This document shows positions 16,098 through 23,452 of a DNA stretch of 39,747 bases, piece after piece. A model generated the notes under the pieces. The model was given only the letters and a program-made list of their open reading frames with translations, was not told the origin of the DNA and ran no database searches. Made by a program: the position numbers and the translations under genes. This DNA comes from JAKAQB01 sp035702855. GTDB lineage: Bacteria; Actinomycetota; Acidimicrobiia; Acidimicrobiales; Palsa-688. Every line of letters begins with the position of its first letter. Positions within the stretch are counted from its first letter, which is position 1. The stretch is from contig DASSZM010000083.1 in assembly GCA_035702855.1 (NCBI GenBank), positions 1 through 39,747 on the forward strand, given 5' to 3'.

Positions 16098-17670
16098 CCG
16101 CGGTCAGTTCGGGCCGGGGATCGACGAGGACGGCGTTGCCGCGGCGGCGCCGCACCGAGAGCAGGTCGCAGCCGTTGCGTCCGGGAACGGTCAGCAGGCT
16201 CGCTGCGCCCGCGACGTCGGCGACCGGCCGCGCCGTCACGCGCCCCCAGGAGGGGAACACCCAGATCTGCCCGGTCGCTGTGTCGAGGACGGCTGCGAGG
16301 GGCTGGGCGCAGGTCCACCGGCCGAGGGTGACGATGTCGGCGGGATCGGAGACCGCCCAGCGCCTCCCTGCGTCGACGAACACCCCGCCGTGCACCGCCA
16401 CCGGTCGGCAGCCGGCATCGCCGGCGGGACAGGTCGGCGATGGCGGCGGGGGCTGCGGGCTCTGGCGGTGCAGCGGATGACCGGCTGTCCCAGCGCCCGC
16501 GGGGTGGCGAACGGTGCCCACCGGCCGGGCCGACGGCGATCGGGGCGACCTGTCGGCGGGGTGACGTGCGGGGGTCGTCGCCGGATCGGCGGCCGGCCCT
16601 CCCCGGGGTCGCCGAGGTTGCGTCGGGCGCGCGGCCCGCCGGCTCGGCGCCGGCGGGGCGGAGAAGAGCCGTTGGTGCACGGGCAGCGCCGCAGCGACCA
16701 GGCCACCCGCCGCGGCGACGAGGACGATGGCGAGGGCGCCCCGGCGCAGGGCTCGGTGGGGGCGGTGGGGGCGTGTGCCGGCGGAGAGTTGCCGGTCGGT
16801 CCCGAGCGCCGGGCGAGCATCACGCCGGCGGCCCTCTGTCACCTGGCGGCGGCGTCGTCGCTCCCGACGCCGCCGGCCCTTCGGCGGCACGGCGGCGGCG
16901 GTCCCGGCGGCGGTCCCGGCGGTGGTCCCGGCGGTGGGCAGCCGGCGGTCGCCCATGGCCGGACGGGGGGTCTCGCCGGTGGGTCGATCGGTGGGTCGAT
17001 CGGTGGGTCGATCGGTGGGGAGGGCGGAGGCCAGGAGGGCGGGCGGGTCGCCGGAACCTCGAGGGGGTGGCACGGACGACGACGGGCCGCCCGCTCGGGC
17101 GGCGACGGGATCCGCGGCGGGGAGCCGGGGTTCGCCGACGGCGGCAGCCAGTTCCCGAGCGAAGGTGCGGGCGCTGTAACCCCGGCGGCAACGTCCCGCC
17201 CGCCCGAGCGCCTTCCGGGCGCGGCGCGGGATCCCGGTGCCGCCGGCCTCGGCCAGAGCAGCGGCGAGGAGTCGGACGTCGAGGGCGATGGCGTCCGGTG
17301 TGGCACGGGTCGCCCGGCTGAGGCTGCACAGGACGGGGCGACCGTCCGGATCGACGAGGACGTGGTCAGCGGTGGGCGCCATGTGCGCGATGCCGAGGTC
17401 GTGCAGGTCCCCGAGGACCGTCGCCGTCGCTGCTCCCAGCCCACAGAGGACAGCGGGCTCCAGCGGGGTGAGGGTGGAAAGGGAACGGGATCCCACGTCG
17501 CGCAGCCAGAGTGCGTCGCTGCCCTCGGCGGGGAGCAGTCGCACGATTCCCGGGTGGGCGGCGCGGGTCAACCAGTGGCGTTCGGCGGCCAACCGAGCCA
17601 CCTCCTCCGGCGAGTCTGCTTCCTTGCGAACCGCTGGGAGGCCCCGCAAGAGCGTTTGCTGCACTCGCAC
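16090..17670 (-). CDS. Membrane pseudokinase-like protein with cysteine-containing outer domain
   Basis: This 526-residue protein begins with a shortened protein-kinase-like region (residues 1-180). There is a possible beta3 lysine (K16 in AVRKEA), an alphaC-like helix, and LHDLGIAHMAPTADHVLVD in the catalytic-loop position. The catalytic HRD aspartate is missing (H96-M-A) and the DFG segment reads S116-L-S, so kinase activity is unlikely. A repeat-rich linker and a very basic stretch (264-310) lead to one membrane helix (312-330). A ~195-residue C-terminal part with four cysteines (C414, C421, C454, C501) should lie outside the cell. GTG 17670 was chosen because TACTTT ends 6 bases upstream; ATG 17685 and ATG 17718 are alternatives. 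It overlaps the LysM gene by 8 bases. No close characterised relative is recognised. Confidence 0.65.
   Translation of the reverse strand: MRVQQTLLRGLPAVRKEADSPEEVARLAAERHWLTRAAHPGIVRLLPAEGSDALWLRDVGSRSLSTLTPLEPAVLCGLGAATATVLGDLHDLGIAHMAPTADHVLVDPDGRPVLCSLSRATRATPDAIALDVRLLAAALAEAGGTGIPRRARKALGRAGRCRRGYSARTFARELAAAVGEPRLPAADPVAARAGGPSSSVPPPRGSGDPPALLASALPTDRPTDRPTDRPTGETPRPAMGDRRLPTAGTTAGTAAGTAAAVPPKGRRRRERRRRRQVTEGRRRDARPALGTDRQLSAGTRPHRPHRALRRGALAIVLVAAAGGLVAAALPVHQRLFSAPPAPSRRAARPTQPRRPRGGPAADPATTPARHPADRSPRSPSARPVGTVRHPAGAGTAGHPLHRQSPQPPPPSPTCPAGDAGCRPVAVHGGVFVDAGRRWAVSDPADIVTLGRWTCAQPLAAVLDTATGQIWVFPSWGRVTARPVADVAGAASLLTVPGRNGCDLLSVRRRRGNAVLVDPRPELTADA
16900..16935. repeat. 12-bp tandem repeat, three copies
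   Basis: Units GGTCCCGGCGGC/T at 16900, 16912 and 16924 encode a Thr-Ala-Gly-Thr repeat in the pseudokinase-like linker. The frame is kept whatever the copy number. Confidence 0.8.
16978..17013. repeat. 12-bp tandem repeat, three exact copies
   Basis: GGTGGGTCGATC occurs at 16978, 16990 and 17002 with a partial fourth copy. On the coding strand it gives Asp-Arg-Pro-Thr repeats in the linker between the kinase-like part and the membrane helix. Confidence 0.85.
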
Positions 17671-17834
17671 AACATGAAAGTACATGAAAAAGAGGCCGGC
17701 CAGGGGTTCCTGCGGCATCGGAGCGTGCCCGCCGTCGGTGTTCCGTGATCGACACGACGTCTCGGGAGGGCGAAGTCGACCTGTGAGGACCCGTGTACCG
17801 AAAATCGGGCCGGTCGTCCGCACAGTTCGCCGGC

Positions 17835-17855
17835 GGCCGCCGGCCGCCGGCCGCC
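17835..17855. repeat. 7-bp tandem repeat GGCCGCC, three copies
   Basis: Exact copies of GGCCGCC lie at 17835, 17842 and 17849 in the gap between ccdA and the pseudokinase-like gene. The array is strongly self-complementary. Its role is unknown and it may be only GC-rich slippage. Confidence 0.7.
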
Positions 17856-17960
17856 GCCCGTCTGCCCTCGGCCCATCCGCCCCACCGGTGGGCGTCCGGG
17901 CGGCGTCGGGATCAGCGGCGGGCGCCCTCGCTCCCGAGAGCGCCGGCCTCCATGGTGAGT

Positions 17961-17979
17961 GCGCCGGCTCCGCCGGCGC
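17961..17979 (-). terminator. Hairpin just after ccdA
   Basis: GCGCCGGC and GCCGGCGC form a perfect 8-base stem with a 3-base loop. It begins 5 bases beyond the ccdA stop codon in the direction of transcription. There is no T-run, as usual in this GC-rich sequence. Confidence 0.6.
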
Positions 17980-17984
17980 CCGAC

Positions 17985-18932
17985 TCAGCCGTGGACGCCC
18001 TCGGCCCGGGGGGCGCCCCCTCCGACGGTCGGCGGGTCGACGGCCCCGGTCCCCGTGGCGGTGTCGCCGGTCGGCCCCCGCCGGCCGAAGATCCGTGCCC
18101 CGGCGGCCAGCAGGGCGACGAGGACGATGGCGCCGATGACGGCCCCCGTGAGTCGTGGTGAGGCCGACAGCCAGCTCTGCACCGTCGTCTGGATGCCTTC
18201 GACGGCGTTGACGAGGCGGGGGGTGTGGGTGGGCGAGACGAGGTCGTTGACCCAGTAGAGGACGAGATAGCCGCCGATCAGGCAGAGGACGGCGCCGGCG
18301 ATGCGCTGCAGGACCGGCTGGGCCCGGCGGAGCGAGCGGAGCCGCAGTTGCTGGGCGCCCACCCCGGCCAGGCTGACGGCGCAGATGACCAGGCCCATCC
18401 CCAGGGCGTAGGCGAGGCCGTCGAGGAGACCGGCGAGCACGCCGCGTTGGGCGAAGGAGCCCACCACCGGGCCGAGGAACAACGGGAAGGCGCACGCCAG
18501 GCTGGCCACTGCGTAGGTGACGCCGAAGCCGAAGAGGGCGACACCCCGCCGACGCCCGGCGAAGAGCCGCCGGCTCGGCACGGGCAGCTTGAGGGCGCGC
18601 CCGACCACCGTCCACAGGCCGATGGCGAAGCAGGCGACGCCGATCGGGACCATGACCCAGGGAAGCCATCCGAAGGCGATGCTGGCGCCGGCCTTGGCCA
18701 GCACGCCGATCAGGGTGAAGACGACCACGAAGCCGAGCGTGACCGCCGCTCCCGAGCCGAGCGCCCGGACGACCCGCACGGGGAGCGGGGTGGTGGCCTC
18801 GTCGCTGCTGGAGAGCGTCAGGTAGGCCGGCAGCATCGGGAACCCGCAGGGGTTGACGGCGGCGACCAGCCCCACGGAGAAGCAGTAGAGCGTGAGCCCG
18901 GAGGGAGCCGACGCTACGGCGGGCAGCAGCAC
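17985..18932 (-). CDS. ccdA: CcdA/DsbD-type transmembrane thiol-disulfide transporter
   Basis: CcdA-type proteins pass electrons from cytoplasmic thioredoxin across the membrane to outer thiol proteins, in cytochrome c maturation or disulfide repair. This protein has 315 residues and about six or seven hydrophobic segments. The two reactive cysteines are in the family positions: C29 in AAVNPCGFPMLPAYL and C147 in ASLACAFPLFLGPV. Start GTG 18932 gives a typical short N-terminus and has TAGCCT ending 7 bases upstream; GTG 19079 would add 49 mostly basic residues. No ResB/ResC or cytochrome gene lies nearby. It is instead divergent from the tad operon, whose small proteins carry paired cysteines. 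Confidence 0.88.
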   Translation of the reverse strand: MLLPAVASAPSGLTLYCFSVGLVAAVNPCGFPMLPAYLTLSSSDEATTPLPVRVVRALGSGAAVTLGFVVVFTLIGVLAKAGASIAFGWLPWVMVPIGVACFAIGLWTVVGRALKLPVPSRRLFAGRRRGVALFGFGVTYAVASLACAFPLFLGPVVGSFAQRGVLAGLLDGLAYALGMGLVICAVSLAGVGAQQLRLRSLRRAQPVLQRIAGAVLCLIGGYLVLYWVNDLVSPTHTPRLVNAVEGIQTTVQSWLSASPRLTGAVIGAIVLVALLAAGARIFGRRGPTGDTATGTGAVDPPTVGGGAPRAEGVHG

Positions 18933-19261
18933 TCCGCCGAGGCTAGGTCCCACCCGGCGGCGCGACCAGTCGAAGGGAGGGGAAAGGCGTCGCCACGCCC
19001 GGCGCAGGCGTCGCCGGCGGGGTGCGCCGGTTGGCCGCCGGGCGGTGACCGGTCCGGTGACCGTGCGGCGCGTCGTCACGGACCGCGACGCCGGGGCCGC
19101 CTCGTCGTCCCACCTGGGCCGCCTCTGCCGGCTCTGCCGTAGTCACCGGGCACAACCAGGTCACGCGACGATGCGCTTTCATGCTGGTATAAGCCTCTTG
19201 AACGCCTCTCATGTCGGCGTTACGCTGCCGGCTCCGGTAGGGAGTGGCGGGAGGAGCGGGC
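18933..19261. promoter_or_regulatory. Divergent regulatory region, ccdA / tad operon
   Basis: This stretch has no convincing gene. On the minus strand TAGCCT (18945-18940) serves ccdA. Two copies of the odd palindrome CGGTGACCG lie at 19043-19051 and 19055-19063, 12 bases apart, and could be an operator. From about 19165 the sequence becomes richer in A+T and carries the tad promoter. GGAGG before ATG 19262 is a strong ribosome site. If ccdA begins at GTG 19079, part of this region is coding. Confidence 0.5.
19198..19226 (+). promoter_or_regulatory. Promoter of the tad operon
   Basis: TTGAAC (19198-19203) and TACGCT (19221-19226) are spaced by exactly 17 bases. The predicted transcript has about a 30-base leader with GGGAGGAG before ATG 19262. 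Another box, TATAAG (19188-19193), is present without a clear partner. Confidence 0.65.
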
Positions 19262-20590
19262 ATGACCGAGCCTGCGTGGGAGTCTCCCCTCGAGGCGATC
19301 GAGCGGGCCGTCCAGGAGCGGGCGAAGGACCGGGCGCTCGACGTCGGCGCCTCCGGCGCCCGTGACGAGCTGCGCCGCCTGATCGACGACGAGATCGACC
19401 GCTGGCACGCCGACTACCAGCGGGGTCGGCGCGACTTCGACCTCGCCGAGCCGGCCCGCACCGCCGAGCGGGCCCTGCGCAACCTGCTCGGGTACGGGCC
19501 GCTGCAACCGCTGCTCGAGGATCCCGACGTCTGGGAGATCGAGGTCAACGCTCCCGACGCCATCTTCGTGCGTCGCCACCGCGGCGAGAGCGGCTACCAC
19601 GACGAGGTCTTCCACGACGACGACCACGTCCTGCGGGTGCTCACCAAGATCCTCGACGACGCCGGCCGGTCCCACCGCAAGCTCGACCCGGCCGAGGGCC
19701 TCCAGGACGCCCAGCTCGACACCGGCGCCCGCCTGCACATCGTCCACTCCGACATCGGCCGGGACGGTCACGTCCTGGTCAACATCCGCAAGTTCACCGG
19801 CCTGCGCCTCCGCACCCTCGGCGAGCTCGTCGAGCTGGACATGCTCGACCGCGCGGTCGCCGACTTCCTGCGTGCCGCCGTCCGCGCCGGGCTGTCGGTG
19901 CTCGTCGCCGGGCCGCCCGGCTCCGGCAAGACCACCCTGCTGTCCTGCCTCACGGCCGAGCTCAACCCTGCGCTGCGGGTGGTCATCGCCGAGGAGGTCT
20001 TCGAGACCGACTGCGGCCTGCCCAACGTGGCGCACATGCAGACCCGCCCGGCCCGCTCGGACCGGCCGGCGGTGGACCTGCGCCGGCTGGTGGCCGGCTT
20101 CCTGCGGATGGCGCCCGACGTCGCCATCGTGGGCGAGGTCCGCGACCGCGAGGCCCTGCCGTTGTTGCTCACCCTCTCCTCGGGAGTGCAGGGCTTCACG
20201 ACGATCCACGCCGGCTCGGCCCGCCAGGCACTGTCGAGGCTCCGCTTCGTGGCCGCGCTGGCCGACAACCGCGAGCTGACGCTGGCTGCGCTGTCGTCGC
20301 TGGTCGCCGAGGCGGTCGACGTCGTCGTGCACTGCTGCCGGCTCGACGGTGTCCCCCAGGTGACCGAGGTCGTCGCCGTCGAGGACCTGGCGGTCAGCGC
20401 CGAGAGCGTGGCGTTCACCACCACCACACTGTTCGAGCGGCCCCGGCGGCACGCGCCGCTGGTGTGGTCGGGCAACCTTCCCGTCCGCGCGGCGCGGGCG
20501 TTGGAGCTCGCCGGGGTCGACGTGCGGACCGCGCTCGGCGCCGACGCCCCGGCGCGGCCGGCGGTCGAGCTGGTGGGGGAGTTGCCGTGA
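19262..20590 (+). CDS. tadA: Tad/Flp pilus assembly ATPase TadA (CpaF)
   Basis: TadA is the cytoplasmic secretion ATPase that powers assembly of Tad/Flp pili. The 442-residue protein has the CpaF N-terminal region (LRNLLGYGPLQPLLEDPDVWEIEVN), Walker A GPPGSGKTT near residue 217, the Asp box EEVFETDCGLPNVAHMQTR, the Walker B region DVAIVGEVRDREAL and the His box FTTIHAGSARQALSRL. ATG 19262 follows the strong GGGAGGAG site; GTG 19244 lies inside that region and is less likely. It is the first gene of a seven-gene plus-strand operon and overlaps the next by GTGA. Confidence 0.93.
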   Translation: MTEPAWESPLEAIERAVQERAKDRALDVGASGARDELRRLIDDEIDRWHADYQRGRRDFDLAEPARTAERALRNLLGYGPLQPLLEDPDVWEIEVNAPDAIFVRRHRGESGYHDEVFHDDDHVLRVLTKILDDAGRSHRKLDPAEGLQDAQLDTGARLHIVHSDIGRDGHVLVNIRKFTGLRLRTLGELVELDMLDRAVADFLRAAVRAGLSVLVAGPPGSGKTTLLSCLTAELNPALRVVIAEEVFETDCGLPNVAHMQTRPARSDRPAVDLRRLVAGFLRMAPDVAIVGEVRDREALPLLLTLSSGVQGFTTIHAGSARQALSRLRFVAALADNRELTLAALSSLVAEAVDVVVHCCRLDGVPQVTEVVAVEDLAVSAESVAFTTTTLFERPRRHAPLVWSGNLPVRAARALELAGVDVRTALGADAPARPAVELVGELP

Positions 20591-21474
20591 TCGGCGTGCT
20601 GGCGGCGGCCCTCGCCGGCCTCGGTGCCTACCTGCTGTGGACGGCGACGGTCCACGGGCGGCGGGGACTCGGACGTCGCCGGGAGGCACGCCCGGCGCGG
20701 CCGGTCTCCCTGCTGGAGCGGACGGGCCTGCGGCCCGGCGAGCTCCGCCGCCTGGCCGTGCCGGTGTCGATGGCGGCAGCCGTGTCCGCTGCCGTCGGCT
20801 TCGTGGTGTTCGGCGGCGTGCTGCCGGCGGTCGTGATCGGCGGGTTCGCGGCGTCCTTCCCGGTCGCCACGGTGCGCGCCCGCCGGCGGCGGCAGCTGGA
20901 GACGGCCGCGGGGGCGTGGCCGACGATGCTCGAGGAGCTGCGCCTCCTGACCGGCTCGGCGGGTCGGTCGATCCCGCAGGCGCTGATCGAGGTGGGCCGG
21001 CGGGCGCCGGGGGAGCTGCGGCCCGCCTTCGCGCTGGCGGAGCGGGAGTGGCTGCTCACCACCGACTTCGAGCTGATGGTCGGGGTGCTCAAGGAGTCCC
21101 TGCGGGACCCGACCGCCGACATCGTGGCGGAGACTCTTCTCGTCGCCTACGAGGTCGGGGGCGGCCTCGAACGACAGCTGGGCGACCTCGTCGAGGACCG
21201 GGTCCTCGCCCAGCAGGGGCGGAAGGACGCCTTGACCAGGCAGGCCGGCGTGCGCTTCGCCCGCCTGTTCGTCTTGTTGGTGCCGCTCGGCATGGCGCTG
21301 GCCGGCCTGTCGATCGGGACGGGGCGCTCGGCCTACCGCACCCCCGGCGGCCAGGCCGCCGTCGTCGTGGCGGTGCTGTCGGTCGTGGCCTGCTGGCTGT
21401 GGGCCGGCCGGCTGCTGCTCCTGCCCGGTGAGCCGCGGGTGTTCACGGCGTCGGCGGGAGGCAGGCCACGGTGA
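20587..21474 (+). CDS. tadB: Tad pilus inner-membrane platform protein TadB
   Basis: This 295-residue membrane protein of the type II secretion F (T2SF) family forms the pilus platform with TadC. It has an N-terminal hydrophobic segment, a central pair (about residues 58-95), the cytoplasmic T2SF helical domain (TMLEELRLLTGSAGRSIPQAL and VAYEVGGGLERQLGDLVEDR) and two C-terminal membrane helices. The GTG start overlaps the tadA stop in GTGA, and its own stop overlaps the next start in the same way. Assignment as TadB rests on position directly after tadA. Confidence 0.87.
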   Translation: MIGVLAAALAGLGAYLLWTATVHGRRGLGRRREARPARPVSLLERTGLRPGELRRLAVPVSMAAAVSAAVGFVVFGGVLPAVVIGGFAASFPVATVRARRRRQLETAAGAWPTMLEELRLLTGSAGRSIPQALIEVGRRAPGELRPAFALAEREWLLTTDFELMVGVLKESLRDPTADIVAETLLVAYEVGGGLERQLGDLVEDRVLAQQGRKDALTRQAGVRFARLFVLLVPLGMALAGLSIGTGRSAYRTPGGQAAVVVAVLSVVACWLWAGRLLLLPGEPRVFTASAGGRPR

Positions 21475-22370
21475 CCCGCCTGCTCGTCGCGGCCGGCCTG
21501 CTCCTCTGGGTCGGCGCCGCCTTGCTCCTCTCCGGCTGGGGCCGCCTGGCGCGACCGTCCCTGCGCGATCGACTTGCGCCTTTCCACCCTTCCGTGGCCG
21601 CTGCCCCGGCGCCCGCTGCCCTCGCCGGCGGGCCCGTCGAGGTGCTGCGGGCCGTCGCCCGGGCGGTGGGCGACCGCCTCGCCGGCCTGGCCGGGGTGCA
21701 GGAGCCGGTCGGCCGGCGGCTGCGCCGGATCCACTCGGGCCTCGACGTGACCGCCTTCCGGGTGCGCCAGCTCGGCTGGATGGCCGGCGTGGCGGTGGTC
21801 GGTCTCCTCGTCGTCGCCGCCGGCGTCCCGGTGTCCCTCGGCGTGCTGGTCCTCGTCGGCGGGCCGGTCCTCGCCTTCTTGGTGGTCGAGCAGCGGCTGG
21901 CCCAGGCCTCCGAGCGCTGGCAGCAGCAGGTGGGGCGGGAGCTGCCGGTGGTGGCCGAGCAACTGGCAACGCTGCTCAACGCCGGCTTCTCGCTCGGCGC
22001 CGCCGTCAACCGGCTCGCCGCGCGGGGTCACGGCTGCTGCGCGACCGACCTGCGCGTGGTCGCCAACCGGGTGCGCCAGGGCGTCGCGGAGGTCGCCGCC
22101 CTCGAGGAGTGGGCGGACCTGGTGGCCGTGGACGCGGTGCGGCGGCTGGTGCGGGTGCTGGCGTTGCACACCGAGGCGCCCGACCTCGGGCGATTGGTGA
22201 GCGCCGAGGCCCGCCAGGTCCGGCGGGACCTGCAGCGGCGCACCGTCGAGCAGATGGAGCGGCGCGGCGAGCAGGTCTGGATCCCCGTCAGCGTGGCCGC
22301 GCTCGTGCCCGGGGCGATCCTCCTCGCCGTGCCGGTCCTCGCCGCCCTGCGGCTCTTCGCCAACGCCTGA
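21471..22370 (+). CDS. tadC: Tad pilus inner-membrane platform protein TadC
   Basis: This second T2SF-family membrane protein has 299 residues. It carries an N-terminal helix (LLVAAGLLLWVGAALLL), a central hydrophobic pair (WMAGVAVVGLLVVAAGVPVS onward), the T2SF helical segment (ELPVVAEQLATLLNAGFSLGAAVNRL) and a C-terminal helix (SVAALVPGAILLAVPVLAAL). The GTG start is coupled to the tadB stop by GTGA. With TadB it forms the platform on which TadA acts. The spacing to the next gene is 27 bases and includes an AAAGGAG ribosome site. Confidence 0.86.
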   Translation: MTRLLVAAGLLLWVGAALLLSGWGRLARPSLRDRLAPFHPSVAAAPAPAALAGGPVEVLRAVARAVGDRLAGLAGVQEPVGRRLRRIHSGLDVTAFRVRQLGWMAGVAVVGLLVVAAGVPVSLGVLVLVGGPVLAFLVVEQRLAQASERWQQQVGRELPVVAEQLATLLNAGFSLGAAVNRLAARGHGCCATDLRVVANRVRQGVAEVAALEEWADLVAVDAVRRLVRVLALHTEAPDLGRLVSAEARQVRRDLQRRTVEQMERRGEQVWIPVSVAALVPGAILLAVPVLAALRLFANA

Positions 22371-22397
22371 AACACCGACATCCCGAAAGGAGCCCCC

Positions 22398-22625
22398 ATG
22401 ACCCACCCGATCCCGCCCCCCGCCACCCGCCGGAGGGGACGCCACGACGAGCGCGGGGAGGGCGTGATCTCGGCCGCCATCGCCGTGCTGGTGATGGCCT
22501 TCCTCGGCGTCGCCATGTGGATCGCCTTCAGCGGCACGCTCTCGACCGCGGTGAAGCATGTCAACAACCAGGTCAGCTGCGTCACCGGCGCCACCGGCGG
22601 CGGGGCGAGCACCAAGTCCTGCTGA
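22398..22625 (+). CDS. Small pilin-like Tad protein with C-terminal cysteine pair
   Basis: This 75-residue protein has a basic N-terminus ending DERGEG, one hydrophobic helix (about residues 23-46) and a short outer tail. Size, shape and place right after tadC suggest a Flp-type pilin or minor pilin. The usual prepilin cleavage pattern (G, four residues, E) is not present; the glutamate directly follows the glycine, so processing is uncertain. The tail contains two cysteines, C61 and C75, the latter being the last residue, which could close a loop like the disulfide loop of type IV pilins. AAAGGAG precedes the ATG. Pilin identity is inference. Confidence 0.6.
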   Translation: MTHPIPPPATRRRGRHDERGEGVISAAIAVLVMAFLGVAMWIAFSGTLSTAVKHVNNQVSCVTGATGGGASTKSC

Positions 22626-22998
22626 CGGCGGGACCGCCATCATCGGCACGGTCTTCGGCTTCCTGGTCTTCCTCGTCCTGCTGCTGTTCTGCGTCGAGGC
22701 GCTGTTCCACCTGTACGTGGCGTCCATGGTGACGGCGGCGGCGACCGACGCCGCCGACACCGTCGCCCAGTCCGGCGGGAGCCCGGCCGCCGAACCCGCC
22801 GCCCAGGCGACGGCCGTGGCCGACCTGGGCGGCTGGGGCGCGCGACACGCGACGTTCCAGTGGGTGGAGGCCGACGGGCAGCTGGTCCGGCTCCGGGTGG
22901 TGGCCGAGACGGGGGCGCTGCTCCCGCTGCCCGGCCTGTCGCGCCGCATCGAGCGGACGGTCACGGTGCGCACGGAGGTCTTCCGTGGAGCGCCGTGA
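22558..22998 (+). CDS. TadE-like pilus protein 1
   Basis: The frame encodes an N-terminal hydrophobic helix (GTAIIGTVFGFLVFLVLLL), a segment typical of TadE-like pseudopilins (VASMVTAAATDAADTVAQSG) and a small beta-rich outer part (LVRLRVVAETGALLPLPGLSRRIERTVTV, broken by turns). The start is a problem. The only standard in-frame start is ATG 22558, which overlaps the previous gene by 68 bases and adds ~24 low-complexity residues; the family usually starts about ten residues before GTAIIG. A non-standard start or a sequencing slip near 22600-22625 is possible. Its only cysteine is in the membrane helix. The next gene overlaps by 14 bases. Confidence 0.7.
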   Translation: MSTTRSAASPAPPAAGRAPSPADGGTAIIGTVFGFLVFLVLLLFCVEALFHLYVASMVTAAATDAADTVAQSGGSPAAEPAAQATAVADLGGWGARHATFQWVEADGQLVRLRVVAETGALLPLPGLSRRIERTVTVRTEVFRGAP

Positions 22999-23452
22999 GT
23001 GCCGTGAGCGCCGCTGGACCGGGGACGAGGGCTTCGTGGGCGGCTTCGAGGGGCTGCTGTTCGGGGTGTTGATCTTCGTCGCCGGCGGGCTGCTCGTCGC
23101 CGTCGTGTGGGCGACGGTCGACACCAAGCTGGCGGTGGCCGACGCCGCCCGGGTGGCGGCGAGGACCTACGTGGAGGCGGGCGACTCGGGGTCGGCGGCG
23201 ACGGCGTCGGTGGCGGCGGCCGACACGTCCCTGCAGGGCTGGGGCCTGGCGCCGCGGCGCGCCACGGTCCAGCGCGCCGCCGGCTCCTGGGCGCGCTGCT
23301 CACGGGTGACGATCGTCGTTCGCTACCCCGCCCCCGCCCTCGAGTTGCCGTGGATCGGTCGGGTGGGCGGCGGCAGGGACGTCAGCGCGGCGGTGTCGGA
23401 GCTGGTGGACCCGCTCCGCAGCGGGCTGCCCGGGGTGGCGACGTGCGGGTGA
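22985..23452 (+). CDS. TadE-like pilus protein 2
   Basis: This 155-residue protein has a charged N-terminus (ECRERRWTGDEG), a hydrophobic helix (about residues 21-43) and the pseudopilin-like pattern TVDTKLAVADAARVAARTYVEAG, in which an alanine-rich helix follows the membrane part. The outer part carries C105 and C154, the latter the penultimate residue. The GTG start overlaps the previous gene by 14 bases, and the stop overlaps the next start in GTGA. TadE-like proteins are minor pseudopilins needed for Tad pilus formation. Family assignment rests on shape and context. Confidence 0.68.
   Translation: MERRECRERRWTGDEGFVGGFEGLLFGVLIFVAGGLLVAVVWATVDTKLAVADAARVAARTYVEAGDSGSAATASVAAADTSLQGWGLAPRRATVQRAAGSWARCSRVTIVVRYPAPALELPWIGRVGGGRDVSAAVSELVDPLRSGLPGVATCG

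Larger units (their letters stand above)
17671..17984. other. Gene-free stretch between ccdA and the pseudokinase-like gene
   Basis: This 314-base gap holds the ccdA terminator-like hairpin, a 7-base tandem repeat and the start-proximal promoter box TACTTT (17682-17677, minus strand). If the pseudokinase-like gene starts at ATG 17718, the gap is shorter. No RNA gene or convincing coding frame was seen. Confidence 0.5.

Noticed and set aside
17959..18258. Small plus-strand frames opposite the end of ccdA
   Set aside because: They overlap the conserved ccdA coding sequence and have no start signal or family similarity.
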